DNA of 64,000 bases from Denitrobaculum sp965232285 (GCA_965232285.1 CBDDPL010000004.1:4774001-4838000), one strand, 5' to 3'. Shown: positions 33,521 to 42,992, counted from the first letter of the stretch. Notes: generated by a model not told the origin, from the letters alone. Numbers and translations are program-made.

Positions 33521-34995
33521 ATCTCCGCGATCCGGCGGCCGGCTTCTGCCGGCTGTTCCAGTCCCGCATGCGCAGTGGCAATCGCCTCGACCCGGCCTAG
33601 AACCTCGTGCAGGGCGGGGCAGGCCTGCTGCGCCTTGGTATCGACATGCAGCATCATCTGCTCGGCCGTTGCCAGGCGCGTGCCCGTCTCGGCGTGCGTC
33701 AGCACATGGAACAGGCGCAGGCGTTTCTGGTCCTGACCGAGGAGCTGGGTGCTGACCTGGATCGGTTCCCCGGCATGAACTTCGCGCAGATGCATGATAT
33801 GAGTCTCGACAGTGTAGTAGCTGTGGCCGCCGGCGAGGTAGTCGGCATCAACCCCGATATAGCCGTAAAAGGCGTCCGAAGCCTCACCGAAGACCTGAAG
33901 ATAACGGCTTTCGGTCATATGCCCGTTGTAGTCCACCCACTCGGGATCGACCGCCGTCTTTAGCAGCGTCAGCGGCCGGGAGAGGTCGTCCTCCGCGGAC
34001 ATGATCGCGCCCTGGGACTGCCCGAAGAGTTTCGCCTCGAAATCCTTCAGCACCGAACCGGCCGCGAAGTCATTCTTCCGGAGCCCCTGCAGGATCGACA
34101 CCAGACAGTCGTCGCGCTTGCGTTCATAGTCACGGATCGAGACGCCGGCCGCCTGCTGCTCCGACTGGTTCACCACCTTGTCGATGAGATCCTGCGTCAG
34201 TTCGGGCGCTTCCAGCTTGGTCCAGGGCAGCTTCAGCGCCGGCCCGAACTGCTCCATGAAGTGCCGCATCCCGGCCTCGCCACCTGCCAGACGATAGGTC
34301 AAAAAGGAGCCCATGAAGGCAAAGCGCAGACCGGCGCCGTAACGGAAGGAATCGTCGATCTCTTCCACCGTCGCGATGCCGTCGTTGACCAGCCATAGGG
34401 ACTCACGCCAGATGGCTTCAAGCAGCCGGTCCGCGAGAAAGCCTTCGATCTCCTTGCGCAGGATCAGGGCCTTCATTCCGATCGACTGATAGACCGCCGC
34501 GGCATCCTGCTTCGTCTGCGCGCTGGTCAGATCACCGCCGCAGACCTCGACCAGCGGCAGGAGGTAGACCGGATTGAAGGGATGCCCGACCACGAGGCGC
34601 TCCGGGTGCTCCATCTCGCTCTGGAGCCGGCTGGGCAGGAGCCCGGAGGTCGAAGAACCGACGATCACGTCAGAATCGATCGTCCGGCTGATCCGGGCGA
34701 GAACCTCGATTTTCAGATCCTCGCGCTCGGGCAGGCTTTCCTGCACGAAATCCGCGTCGCGCAGGGCCTCTTCCAGGTCGGTCACGACCCGCAGCCGGCC
34801 CTCTTTCAGATTGGAGGTATAGGTCAGCTTCTTCTGCGCCCGGCGGGCATTGGCGAACACTTCGCCGATCTTGCGTTCCGCTTCGGGGTCCGGATCGGCA
34901 ACCGTGACATCGATGCCGTTGAGAAGAAAGCGGGCCGCCCAGCCGCCGCCGATAACCCCACCGCCGACCAGGCCGACCTTCCGAATTTCCCGCAT
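33517..34995 (-). CDS. L-carnitine dehydrogenase fused to a betainyl-CoA thioesterase domain
   Basis: A 492-residue fusion. About 1-320 are a 3-hydroxyacyl-CoA dehydrogenase-like NAD enzyme (VGLVGGGVIGGGW Rossmann motif, VVGHPFNPVYLLPLVEV) of the carnitine 3-dehydrogenase type, which oxidises L-carnitine to 3-dehydrocarnitine. About 345-490 are a hotdog thioesterase (VDYNGHMTESRYLQVF), the likely betainyl-CoA hydrolase releasing glycine betaine. Other bacteria encode these as two proteins (CdhA and CdhB) or as this fusion. It is 22 bases after the beta-keto acid cleavage gene and forms an operon with it. Confidence 0.9.
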   Translation of the reverse strand: MREIRKVGLVGGGVIGGGWAARFLLNGIDVTVADPDPEAERKIGEVFANARRAQKKLTYTSNLKEGRLRVVTDLEEALRDADFVQESLPEREDLKIEVLARISRTIDSDVIVGSSTSGLLPSRLQSEMEHPERLVVGHPFNPVYLLPLVEVCGGDLTSAQTKQDAAAVYQSIGMKALILRKEIEGFLADRLLEAIWRESLWLVNDGIATVEEIDDSFRYGAGLRFAFMGSFLTYRLAGGEAGMRHFMEQFGPALKLPWTKLEAPELTQDLIDKVVNQSEQQAAGVSIRDYERKRDDCLVSILQGLRKNDFAAGSVLKDFEAKLFGQSQGAIMSAEDDLSRPLTLLKTAVDPEWVDYNGHMTESRYLQVFGEASDAFYGYIGVDADYLAGGHSYYTVETHIMHLREVHAGEPIQVSTQLLGQDQKRLRLFHVLTHAETGTRLATAEQMMLHVDTKAQQACPALHEVLGRVEAIATAHAGLEQPAEAGRRIAEI

Positions 34996-35017
34996 CCTTT
35001 GCCGTCCCTCTCCGCAA

Positions 35018-35911
35018 TCAGCCGCGTTTGACCAGCTTCAGCTTCTGACGCACTTCCTCGGGCCCGAGCACCTTGACGTTCATGGCCTCGAGGATGGTCA
35101 CGGCGCGCTCGACCAGTGAGCCATTGGTGGCTTTGACGCCGCGCGAAAGATAGAGGTTATCCTCCAACCCGACCCGCACGTTACCGCCGCAGAGGGCCGC
35201 CTGCGCGACGAAGGGCAACTGCATGCGCCCGATGGAGAAGGCCGAGAAAATCGAATCCTCGGGCAGGGCATTGACCAGAGCCTGGAAAGTCATGGGATCG
35301 TCCGGCGCGCCGTAGGGGATGCCCATGCAGAGCTGGATCATGATCGGATCGTCCAGCAGGCCTTCGGAGATCAGATGCTTGACGAAGACCAGGTGCCCGC
35401 TGTCGAAGACTTCGAGTTCGGGCCGCACACCGAGTTCCTGCACGCGCCGGGCCATGGTGCGCAGCATGGAAGGCGTGTTGGTCATGACGTAATCGCCGGC
35501 CAGGAAATTCATGGTGCCGCAGTCCAGCGTGCAGATCTCCGGCAGCAACTGCTCGACATGGGCCAGGCGCTCAAGAGGCCCGACCATATCGGTGCCTTCC
35601 GGGTTCAGCGGCAGGGGCGTCTCACCAGGGCCGAAGATCACGTCGCCGCCCATGCCCGCGGTCAGGTTGATGACCACGTCGGTGTCGGCTTCGCGAACCC
35701 GCTCGACCACCTCTTTGAAGAGTTCCGGATCGCGCGCGCCCAGTCCGGTTTCCGGATCGCGCACATGGATATGGGCAATGGCGGCGCCCGCCTTGGCGGC
35801 TTCGATGGCGGCATCGGCGATTTCCTTCGGCGTGACCGGCACATGCTCGCTTTTATCCGCGGACTCGGCGGCACCGGTGACGGCGCAGGTGACAAAGACT
35901 TCCCAGTTCAT
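35018..35911 (-). CDS. beta-keto acid cleavage enzyme, putative 3-dehydrocarnitine cleavage (CdhC-like)
   Basis: A 297-residue BKACE-family TIM-barrel enzyme. The zinc-binding HIHVRD motif lies near residue 46, and the family features TCAVTGAAES and LDCGTMNF are present. With acetyl-CoA it would convert 3-dehydrocarnitine into betainyl-CoA and acetoacetate. It is first in the operon with the carnitine dehydrogenase-thioesterase fusion and divergent from a CdhR-like regulator, the arrangement of carnitine catabolism genes in Pseudomonas. Other BKACE members cleave 3-keto-5-aminohexanoate, so the substrate rests on context. Confidence 0.88.
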   Translation of the reverse strand: MNWEVFVTCAVTGAAESADKSEHVPVTPKEIADAAIEAAKAGAAIAHIHVRDPETGLGARDPELFKEVVERVREADTDVVINLTAGMGGDVIFGPGETPLPLNPEGTDMVGPLERLAHVEQLLPEICTLDCGTMNFLAGDYVMTNTPSMLRTMARRVQELGVRPELEVFDSGHLVFVKHLISEGLLDDPIMIQLCMGIPYGAPDDPMTFQALVNALPEDSIFSAFSIGRMQLPFVAQAALCGGNVRVGLEDNLYLSRGVKATNGSLVERAVTILEAMNVKVLGPEEVRQKLKLVKRG

Positions 35912-35965
35912 CGGCTTCCTCCTGTAACAGCGGCACTTTAGCCTTGCACAGGCCGGGAAACCGTA

Positions 35966-35984
35966 TGATTTTCACCGAAAATCA
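35966..35984. promoter_or_regulatory. putative operator between carnitine operon and CdhR-like gene
   Basis: Perfect 7-bp inverted repeat TGATTTT-N5-AAAATCA in the 91-base divergent region. It is well placed to control both the cleavage/dehydrogenase operon and the regulator gene. Confidence 0.5.
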
Positions 35985-36002
35985 CATATTTTTCGACGAA
36001 TC

Positions 36003-36977
36003 ATGCGCAAGGCACCACTCCATCACGGCTTTCTTCTGCTGCCCCAGTTCAGCAACCTTTGTCTCGCCAATGCGGTGGAGCCTCTGCGGGCAGTCAATCA
36101 CTTTGCTGCCGCCCCGCTCTACGACTGGTCGCTCCTGTCCCTGGACGGCAAGCCGGTCACCACCTCGAGCGGACTGACCATCGCTGCCGATGCCCCGCTC
36201 AGAGAGATGAAACAGCTCGATATCCTCTTCGTCGTTGCCGGCTACGACTACCGGCGCGAGGTCTCTCGCGAATTGAGCGCCGAGCTGCGCCGCTTCGCCC
36301 GGGCAGGCTGTCTGATCGCGGGGCTCGACACCGGCAGCTATCTGATGGCGGCTGCGGGCCTTCTCGACGGACACCGGGCCACAATCCATTGGCAGGAGAT
36401 GGAGTCTTTTGCCGAGGAATTCCTGGAGGTGGAGGTGCTGCCCGACCGCTACGTGCTGGACCGGAACCGGATCACGGCCGGCGGCGCCACGACCACCCTC
36501 GATCTCATGTTGCAGATCATCTCCCGCGACTATGGAGAGGCCCAGGCCCTCGACGTCGCGGGCGTGCTGATCTACGACCAGCATCAGAATGCGCAGGATC
36601 CACAGGCGGGGCTGGCCCTGCGTGGCAGCGGGCGCCTTTCCCCAAAAGTCGTGGAGACCATCGCCGTCATGCAGGCCAACATCGAGGCGCCGCTGCCGCT
36701 CACCGCACTGGCGCAAAGGGTCGGGCTGTCGCAGCGCGAACTCCAGCGGCTGTTCCGCCGCCAGCTTCAGACCACGCCGCACCGCTACTACCTGCATCTT
36801 CGGCTCAGCCTGGCGCGCGGCCTCTTGCTGGAAACCCGGAAAGGCCTCGGCGAAGTGGCGGCACGCAGCGGCTTCAGCTCCGCGGCGACGCTTTCCCACG
36901 CCTACGTCCGGCATTTCGGGCAGCCGCCCTCAGCCGCGCGTCGGCGTCAACTGCAGGATCAGGGCGTCAGACGTTAA
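36003..36977 (+). CDS. GlxA-family AraC-type regulator, CdhR-like (carnitine)
   Basis: A 324-residue activator with an N-terminal DJ-1/PfpI-like sensor domain (about 1-190) and a C-terminal AraC helix-turn-helix pair (about 215-315, ALAQRVGLSQRELQRLFRRQ, LGEVAARSGFSSAATLSHAY). In the sensor the nucleophile position reads AGLDTGSYLMAAAGLL, without Cys, as in ligand sensors rather than proteases. Its divergent position beside the carnitine operon matches CdhR, which responds to carnitine. No clear ribosome site precedes the ATG. Its last 4 bases overlap the convergent glycosylase-like gene. Confidence 0.86.
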   Translation: MRKAPLHHGFLLLPQFSNLCLANAVEPLRAVNHFAAAPLYDWSLLSLDGKPVTTSSGLTIAADAPLREMKQLDILFVVAGYDYRREVSRELSAELRRFARAGCLIAGLDTGSYLMAAAGLLDGHRATIHWQEMESFAEEFLEVEVLPDRYVLDRNRITAGGATTTLDLMLQIISRDYGEAQALDVAGVLIYDQHQNAQDPQAGLALRGSGRLSPKVVETIAVMQANIEAPLPLTALAQRVGLSQRELQRLFRRQLQTTPHRYYLHLRLSLARGLLLETRKGLGEVAARSGFSSAATLSHAYVRHFGQPPSAARRRQLQDQGVRR

Positions 36978-37645
36978 TCGCCAACCGACATGGCAAGCAC
37001 GCGGCTGATTTCAGTCAGGGAACGGCCGCTTTCTTCCGACCAGGTGTTGAAGGCATTTTGCACCGCGCGCATCGAGGACTTGGACCCCGGCGCCTTTTCG
37101 ACGACCCCCTCCCGGATCAACGCGGTCGTGACATCCTTGGACAGCACGAAACTGTCCTTGCCGATCTGGCGCAGGAAATACTGCGCTGTGGTGCCACCCA
37201 GGCGCCCGCCACGCTTCTTCAGCAGCTCCAGGAGGCCGATGTAGTCTTCCGAAGGCCAGGCGCCGAGACAGCGGGCGGCCGTTCCATGCTCGCGCGCGAG
37301 ATCGGTCAGCAGGATCGCGTTGTCCCGCACGGAGAGGATCTTGACCGCATTGCGGACAATGCGCGTGTCCTTGACCAGCCGGTCCAGATCCTCGTCCGAC
37401 ATCAGAGACCAGCGCCCGGGACTGAAACCCTCGAAAGCCTCTTCGAAGCCCGGCCATTTGTTTTCGATGACCTTCCAGTTGAACCCGGCCTGGAAGACGC
37501 CCCGGGTCATGCCGGCGAGCCAACGGTCATCGCCGATCTTCGTGAGCGCGGCCGCTGACTTCGGTTTGCTCAGCAAGCCTTGCAGCGCCTCCGCGCCGCC
37601 CTTGCGCGCCGCAGCCATGGAAAAGATCTCTTCGAATTTGCGCAT
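36974..37645 (-). CDS. DNA-3-methyladenine glycosylase I (Tag)-like protein
   Basis: A 223-residue helical protein resembling the Tag/AlkA helix-hairpin-helix glycosylases that remove alkylated adenine: the pattern FSPGRWSLMSDEDLDRLVKDTRIVRNAVKI parallels the Tag segment around its IRN..KI motif. The N- and C-terminal cysteines and histidines that bind zinc in classical Tag are absent, so it is a diverged subfamily with unproven activity. It stands alone, convergent with the CdhR-like gene. Confidence 0.65.
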   Translation of the reverse strand: MRKFEEIFSMAAARKGGAEALQGLLSKPKSAAALTKIGDDRWLAGMTRGVFQAGFNWKVIENKWPGFEEAFEGFSPGRWSLMSDEDLDRLVKDTRIVRNAVKILSVRDNAILLTDLAREHGTAARCLGAWPSEDYIGLLELLKKRGGRLGGTTAQYFLRQIGKDSFVLSKDVTTALIREGVVEKAPGSKSSMRAVQNAFNTWSEESGRSLTEISRVLAMSVGD

Positions 37646-37850
37646 GATCGAACCCTCAAAAAGATTAGGAGCTTCTACAGTGACCCGCAGCTTGTCCTTA
37701 TGAGCAGCTTGTCCTTATGAGACGGGCCAAACCCACGCTCTCAGACAGATTGTGATGATCTTCACGGGCTTGTGAAACCAAGTCGGGCAAATCGGGCCTC
37801 ACTATCTAACCTCAACAGCTTTGATTTAGCAGCAGGGAAAAAGCCGGATC

Positions 37851-39497
37851 ATGTCCTGCCTCCGAAAAGTGGTGAGCAGCCTTGGAATTGTGGCAGGCCT
37901 GCTCCTGATCGGCACTGCGGGCAAAGCAGCGGCCGCGGAGGCTCCGCGCGAACTGGCACTGCTGACACAGGTTGCGCCCTGGCCCGTCGTCAGTCAGATG
38001 GCCCTGTTCCGGGACCGCCTCTGGTTTACCAACAGCGTCAAGGGCATCGACCACAATTCGGCGGAGATCTACAGCTACGATCCGGTAACGCGCGCGACGA
38101 GATACGAACGCCATCTCTGGAGCCAGGACGCGGGCAACCCCTTCATCTCCGGCGGCCTGCTCTACTGGCCCTCGGAAGATCCGCGCATCGCGCCGGGCTG
38201 GGGCGACTTTCAGGTGACCAACGGCGAGGACTGGGCGACCGGCCAGATCACCACGGCCCGGATGTTCCACGTTTTCGCCATGGCGGAACGCGACGGTCAG
38301 CTCTATGCCGCCACCTCGGCCTGGCGCGCCGGGCTCCAGGCTTCGGACGACCGGGGCAAGACCTGGCGCGAAGCTTACGATCATCCGACACCCGACCGCC
38401 GGGTCTCGCGGATCGTCGATCTGGTGGAAATCGGTGGCTTCCTGGTCGGGCAATTGAAAGCCCCCGAGGGGCGCAAGCTCGTGCGTTTCGACGGCAGGGC
38501 GCTCAGCGACCTGCCAGGCTGGCCACAGAACCGCGCCCTGTCGGAGGTGGTCAGGCACGGCAGATTCGTCTACGGCCTGGTCCAGGAAGAAGAAGGCGCC
38601 GTCGTCTGGCGCAGCGACGGCCACAGCTCAGAAGCGGTCAGCAAGGTTCGGCCGGGCTGGCGCCCCTTCGATTTGACGTCTGACGGCCGCGAGCTCTGGG
38701 CCGTTGGCGACTCGGCCGAGGGCGGTCGACTCTGGCGCAGCCGCGACGGCGGCGACTGGAGCCTTGCCGGCATCATAACCGATGGTGAGCCCTTCGACGT
38801 CATCGCCGGAGACCACGCCGTCTTCGTGGGCGGCAGCGACAGGAACGACCGTGGCAGCCTTTGGGCGCTGGTTCATAAGCCCTTTGTACGCGACGAGACC
38901 CTGCCCTCACCCCTGCCGGACCTGAAGCCGGAGCCCCGGACGCGCGTGACTGACTGGCAGGCACAGGCCGATGCGCTCGACCGGGCCCTCGCCGATCCCC
39001 GGACTTACGAAAGCTTCGGTGGCCCGCTGCGCGCGCTCGCCTTCGACGCGGCCACCTCTTCGCCACCGGCCGGCTTCTTCGCGGAACGCCTGGCCGTGCC
39101 ACGGCCAGCAGGCCGCCTCAACCCCTTTCGCGATGTCATCATCGAACCACTGGGCGATATCGGAGCTTCCATACTGCTCTGGGCCATGGGCATCACAGGC
39201 CAGGGTCCTGTTCCATCGTCGTTGATCGCCGCCGACTGGACCAAGCCGGAGAATGGCGCGGCGAAGTATTTCGATCCGCAGTTCTTCGCCATCTGGGCCG
39301 CGGCGCAAGCTGACCAGAAGGATCGCGCCACGATCGAAGCCCTGCTCTCTCGGCTGGAACGGCCCAATGACCCGCTTTGGCTGAAGGGCGATGCCATCGG
39401 TGCCCTCACCGTGTTAACGGACCAGCGTTTCGGCTTCGATCTCGAAGCCTGGCGAGCCTGGTGGCCCAGCGCCAGGAAGAGCTGGCCCGATAGCTGA
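37851..39497 (+). CDS. secreted beta-propeller-like protein, unknown function
   Basis: A 548-residue exported protein with a signal peptide (about 1-29, ending AAAA). Residues about 35-350 contain repeated short strands with Trp and Gly pairs (RLWFTNS, LYAATSAWRAGLQASDDRGKTW, ELWAVGDS, LWRSRDGGDW), typical of a six- or seven-bladed propeller such as sialidase- or photosystem-stability-like folds. The C-terminal about 180 residues are helical and resemble HEAT-like repeats near the end. I cannot assign a substrate. It is upstream of a transporter and two envelope proteins on the same strand but separated from them by about 230 bases. Confidence 0.7.
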   Translation: MSCLRKVVSSLGIVAGLLLIGTAGKAAAAEAPRELALLTQVAPWPVVSQMALFRDRLWFTNSVKGIDHNSAEIYSYDPVTRATRYERHLWSQDAGNPFISGGLLYWPSEDPRIAPGWGDFQVTNGEDWATGQITTARMFHVFAMAERDGQLYAATSAWRAGLQASDDRGKTWREAYDHPTPDRRVSRIVDLVEIGGFLVGQLKAPEGRKLVRFDGRALSDLPGWPQNRALSEVVRHGRFVYGLVQEEEGAVVWRSDGHSSEAVSKVRPGWRPFDLTSDGRELWAVGDSAEGGRLWRSRDGGDWSLAGIITDGEPFDVIAGDHAVFVGGSDRNDRGSLWALVHKPFVRDETLPSPLPDLKPEPRTRVTDWQAQADALDRALADPRTYESFGGPLRALAFDAATSSPPAGFFAERLAVPRPAGRLNPFRDVIIEPLGDIGASILLWAMGITGQGPVPSSLIAADWTKPENGAAKYFDPQFFAIWAAAQADQKDRATIEALLSRLERPNDPLWLKGDAIGALTVLTDQRFGFDLEAWRAWWPSARKSWPDS

Positions 39498-39726
39498 AGC
39501 GCCTCCGCGTCAAGAGTCTGTTTCATAAAGAAAATCGCTCTCGTCTTCTTGCCAGCCCCTCACTCTTCAGGGGAAGAGCGCGGTTGAGTCCCCCAAAGCC
39601 CTGATTAACCTTTCCAACAGGCATCCAATCCGCCGTTCGCTGCGTATAGAGACCGGTTTTTGACGAGACAGCTCCTGCGCCGGGCAAGCGACTTTGATTT
39701 CCCGGCCAGGAAGAACAGCGGACAGG

Positions 39727-41169
39727 ATGCAGGAAACTTTAGCGAGCAGAGGAAATCCGGCGGCGGCGTTGCCCTTTGGCACGCTGGCCAGCTACGGCTT
39801 TCTCGCCTTCCCGCTCGCCGCAACGCTTCTCAGTCTGCAGGTCTTTCTGCCCACCTATTACGCTGAATCCACCGGCCTCAGCCTGACCGTTATCGGCGGG
39901 GTTTTGCTGGTCGCTCGGCTTTGGGATACGGTCACCGATCCCGTCATCGGTTATCTCTCCGAACGGACGCCGGCCCGCTTCGGGCGCCGTCGCTTCTGGG
40001 TGCTTGCAGGCAGCCCCCTGATCGCGCTGTCGGTCTGGGCACTGTTTCATCCGCCGGAGAATCCCAGCGCTTTCTATCTGCTGGGCTGGGCCATCGTCAT
40101 CTATCTCGCGGGCACCGCGGTCGTGGTGCCCTCCTACGCCTGGGGCGCCGATCTCTCGCCGGACTACCAGGAGCGCAGCCGGATCAGCGGCGCGCGGGTG
40201 ATCTTCGGGCTGCTGGGCAGCCTGGCCGCCCTGACCTTGCCGGAAATCCTAGCGCAGACGGGCGCCACGCAGGCAGACGGTCCCGACGGGGCCCTGCAGA
40301 GCAACAGTGTGATGATTATCGGCAGCCTCCTGCTGGCTGTGGCCGTCTGCTGCCTCTTCGTCCCGGACACTGCGAAGTCGAAACTGCCCAAGGGATCGCC
40401 TCTGGCCAGCTTTTCACTGCTCGCGCAGGCCCGTCCGATCCGCCAGTTGATGCTGAGCTACCTGCTGAACGGCATCGCCAACGCTCTGCCGGCAACGCTC
40501 TTCCTGCTCTTCGCCACGCATGTGCTCGGCGCGGCGGATCAGGCAGGTCTGCTGCTTCTGCTCTACTTCGGCGTCTGTGCGCTGTCGGTGCCCTTCTGGG
40601 TGATGGCATCGCGCCGCTGGAGCAAACATGCGGCCTGGCGCAGCGCCATGGCCGCCGCCTGCCTGGCTTTCGTCTGGGTGCCCTTCCTGGGCACAGGCGA
40701 TATCGCCATCTTCTTCGTGATCGTCATTGCGACAGGCATCGCCGCCGGCGCCGACCTCGTTCTGCCGGCCGCCCTGCAGGCGGATCTGGTCGACTGGGAT
40801 GAAGACAAGACCGGCTTCCGGCGCGCGGGCATCTTTTTCGCGCTCTGGGGAACTGCTTCGAAACTCACCTTCGCCATCGCCATCGGCCTGGCGTTCCCGC
40901 TTCTGGATCTGGTGGGTTTCTCGGCGAAGAGCGAAAACGGCGCGGGCGAGCTCCTGGTTCTTTCCCTGCTCTATGGCGGCCTGCCCGTCGCCCTCAAGCT
41001 CTGCGCCGTTGCCCTGATGCGCAACTATCCGGTCACCCGGGAGTTGCATGAGGAAATCAGGCGGCGCCTGGCAGGTCAGGACGATGCAGCTCCGGACATC
41101 CGGCAGGGACCCGAAACCGCACATCGAGGGATCAATGCGGGTCTCGAAGCCGTAAGGCCGCGCCAATGA
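39727..41169 (+). CDS. MFS transporter of the GPH (MelB-like) glycoside-cation symporter group
   Basis: A 480-residue inner-membrane transporter with about 12 TM segments. The motifs ARLWDTVTDPVIGYLSERT after TM2 and FGRRRFWVL in the following loop are typical of the GPH family (MelB, GusB), which moves glycosides or similar solutes with cations. I chose ATG 39727 because it stands close to the first TM; an in-frame ATG at 39694 adds 11 residues. The cytoplasmic tail of about 45 residues is polar. The DUF3833 and DUF6134 genes follow closely, so the three may form one operon. Confidence 0.88.
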   Translation: MQETLASRGNPAAALPFGTLASYGFLAFPLAATLLSLQVFLPTYYAESTGLSLTVIGGVLLVARLWDTVTDPVIGYLSERTPARFGRRRFWVLAGSPLIALSVWALFHPPENPSAFYLLGWAIVIYLAGTAVVVPSYAWGADLSPDYQERSRISGARVIFGLLGSLAALTLPEILAQTGATQADGPDGALQSNSVMIIGSLLLAVAVCCLFVPDTAKSKLPKGSPLASFSLLAQARPIRQLMLSYLLNGIANALPATLFLLFATHVLGAADQAGLLLLLYFGVCALSVPFWVMASRRWSKHAAWRSAMAAACLAFVWVPFLGTGDIAIFFVIVIATGIAAGADLVLPAALQADLVDWDEDKTGFRRAGIFFALWGTASKLTFAIAIGLAFPLLDLVGFSAKSENGAGELLVLSLLYGGLPVALKLCAVALMRNYPVTRELHEEIRRRLAGQDDAAPDIRQGPETAHRGINAGLEAVRPRQ

Positions 41170-41196
41170 CCAGGCAAGAGGTGGGAAGCAGACACT

Positions 41197-41853
41197 ATGG
41201 AACAAATGGGCAGCTTCTGGGGGCAAGCGTTTCGGGGGTTCGTCATTCTTCTGGCCGCTCTGTCGGTCGCAGCGTGTGGTGGGCTTAAATTGGAAGACTT
41301 CGAACAGACAGAACCCGAGCTGAGGCTCGAAGACTACTTTGTGGGACGCATGAAGGCCTGGGGCCAGTTCCAGGACCGCTTCGACAAGGTCCGGCGTCGC
41401 TTCACCGTGGACATCGAAGGCACCTGGGACGGTGAGACACTGACCCTGAAGGAAGACTTCGTCTACAACGACGGAGAGACCGAACAGCGCATCTGGACGC
41501 TGCGCAAGACCGGCCCGAATGAATGGGAAGGCACCGCGCCCGGAGTCGTTGGCACCGCCAAGGGCAAGGTGGCCGGCAATGCGCTCAACTGGTCCTACTT
41601 TTTTGACCTTCCGGTGGGCGACAGCACGCTACGGGTCAGGTTCGACGACTGGCTGTGGCTCCAGGACGAGCGGGTCATGATCAATCGCGCCTATGTCTCC
41701 AAATTCGGCATCAAGGTCGGTGAAGCCCTGATCTTCTTCCATAAGGAACCGGCACAGCAAAGCGATGCAGGTGATATCAGGCCGGAGGAAGACTTCGGCG
41801 CCAGACAGCAGTTCCTGGACGTCAAGACAGCCGCAAGCGGCGGCAGATTTTGA
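41197..41853 (+). CDS. DUF3833 lipoprotein
   Basis: A 218-residue envelope protein. A signal sequence (about 10-27) ends in the lipobox VAAC, so Cys27 is probably lipidated. The DUF3833 pattern follows: LEDYFVGRMKAWGQFQDRF, RRRFTVDIEGTWDG, LKEDFVYNDGE and a Gly-rich strand region. The fold is probably a small beta barrel like lipocalins. It starts 27 bases after the transporter gene and 37 bases before the DUF6134 gene, which suggests a common envelope role; none is known. Confidence 0.85.
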   Translation: MEQMGSFWGQAFRGFVILLAALSVAACGGLKLEDFEQTEPELRLEDYFVGRMKAWGQFQDRFDKVRRRFTVDIEGTWDGETLTLKEDFVYNDGETEQRIWTLRKTGPNEWEGTAPGVVGTAKGKVAGNALNWSYFFDLPVGDSTLRVRFDDWLWLQDERVMINRAYVSKFGIKVGEALIFFHKEPAQQSDAGDIRPEEDFGARQQFLDVKTAASGGRF

Positions 41854-41890
41854 ACCAGACGGAACCGCAGCAGTAAGGGACCAACGCACC

Positions 41891-42709
41891 ATGGCCAAAC
41901 GCATCTCCAGCCGCCCGTCGATTCCGCTTCCGGTCTCCACTGCCGCGACCGTGGCGCTTTGCGCCGCCGGTTTGCTGGGACTTGCGGCCAGCAACGCGGA
42001 CGCCAGTCCGGAGCGCACGGGCACCGGCGCCGGCGAAGATCCCAGCAGCCTCGCGTTCAGCGTGCTGCGCAAAGGCGACATGATCGGCAGCCACTCCATC
42101 GACTTCACCCGACGTGGCGAAGATCTGATCGTCGATATCGATATCGATCTCAAACTCAAGTTCGCCTTCATCACGGTTTTTCGCTACGAGCATCGCAACC
42201 GCGAAATCTGGCGCGGTAATCGTCTGATCTCCATCGACACCCGAACCGACAATGACGGCACCGAACATTGGATCACCGGACGCGCCGAGAAAGACGGTTT
42301 TAAAATCAAGTCGGACAGCGGCGAAGCGCTTCTGCCGGCCGACGTCCTGCCGAGCAGCTACTGGCATCCGGATACCCGCAACGCCAAAGCCCTGCTCAAC
42401 ACCCAAACCGGCACGCTGGCGGACATCCAGGTCACGCCGGAAAGCGATCCGAGCTACGTTCCCATGCCCTGGGGACAGCAAGCGGCTCAGGCTTTCAAAG
42501 TCTCCGGCGATATCGACCTCAACCTCTGGTACGACGGCCGCGGCTGCCTTCTGAAACTGAACTTTTCCGCCCCCAAGGACGGTTCCCTGATCGACTACAG
42601 CCCTGCTCAGCACCTGGGAGCCGATGGCGATCCGAGCCTCGCGGGGCATCCCCTGATCGGCAATTGCGCGGGCACCCGCCTGACGCAGGCCGGTCAGAAC
42701 ACCCAGTGA
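41891..42709 (+). CDS. secreted DUF6134 family protein
   Basis: A 272-residue exported protein with a long signal peptide (about 1-38). The mature part reads LAFSVLRKGDMIGSHSIDF, then alternating strands (VDIDIDLKLKFAFITVFRYEHRNREIW) and a conserved DVLPSSYWHPD segment, matching DUF6134, which resembles domains of lipid-handling beta barrels. I start it at ATG 41891; codons upstream to 41765 overlap the DUF3833 gene. It is the third gene of the presumed transporter-lipoprotein operon. Confidence 0.8.
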   Translation: MAKRISSRPSIPLPVSTAATVALCAAGLLGLAASNADASPERTGTGAGEDPSSLAFSVLRKGDMIGSHSIDFTRRGEDLIVDIDIDLKLKFAFITVFRYEHRNREIWRGNRLISIDTRTDNDGTEHWITGRAEKDGFKIKSDSGEALLPADVLPSSYWHPDTRNAKALLNTQTGTLADIQVTPESDPSYVPMPWGQQAAQAFKVSGDIDLNLWYDGRGCLLKLNFSAPKDGSLIDYSPAQHLGADGDPSLAGHPLIGNCAGTRLTQAGQNTQ

Positions 42710-42937
42710 CCTTGCTGGCCTGAAAGCCGGGAAAAACCAAGCTTAACGGGGTGTTAACGGAAGCTTCGGGATAAATTCACCTTGACTTCTTAAGCCGGAT
42801 ACCACATTTGTGCAGTGCATCATCATCTCGCGTTAGCGCGATACGTCACGGATTTGACCGTTACGAGATACCGCGAGACCGTATTGTTTCAGCCTTTTCG
42901 TCCCCCATCGCGCATGGGACGCAGTGAGAGCGTCGCA

Positions 42938-42968
42938 CCGAAAATCGAGACAGAGTGGCGATTTTCGG
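42938..42968 (+). promoter_or_regulatory. 5'-leader hairpin of the DEAD-box helicase gene
   Basis: Perfect 10-bp stem (CCGAAAATCG with CGATTTTCGG) and an 11-base loop, ending 24 bases before the TTG start at 42993. It could be a cold-responsive or autoregulatory RNA structure, as helicase messages are often controlled by their leader. Confidence 0.5.
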
Positions 42969-42992
42969 GCCCAGAGCGCAGAAAGACACTTC

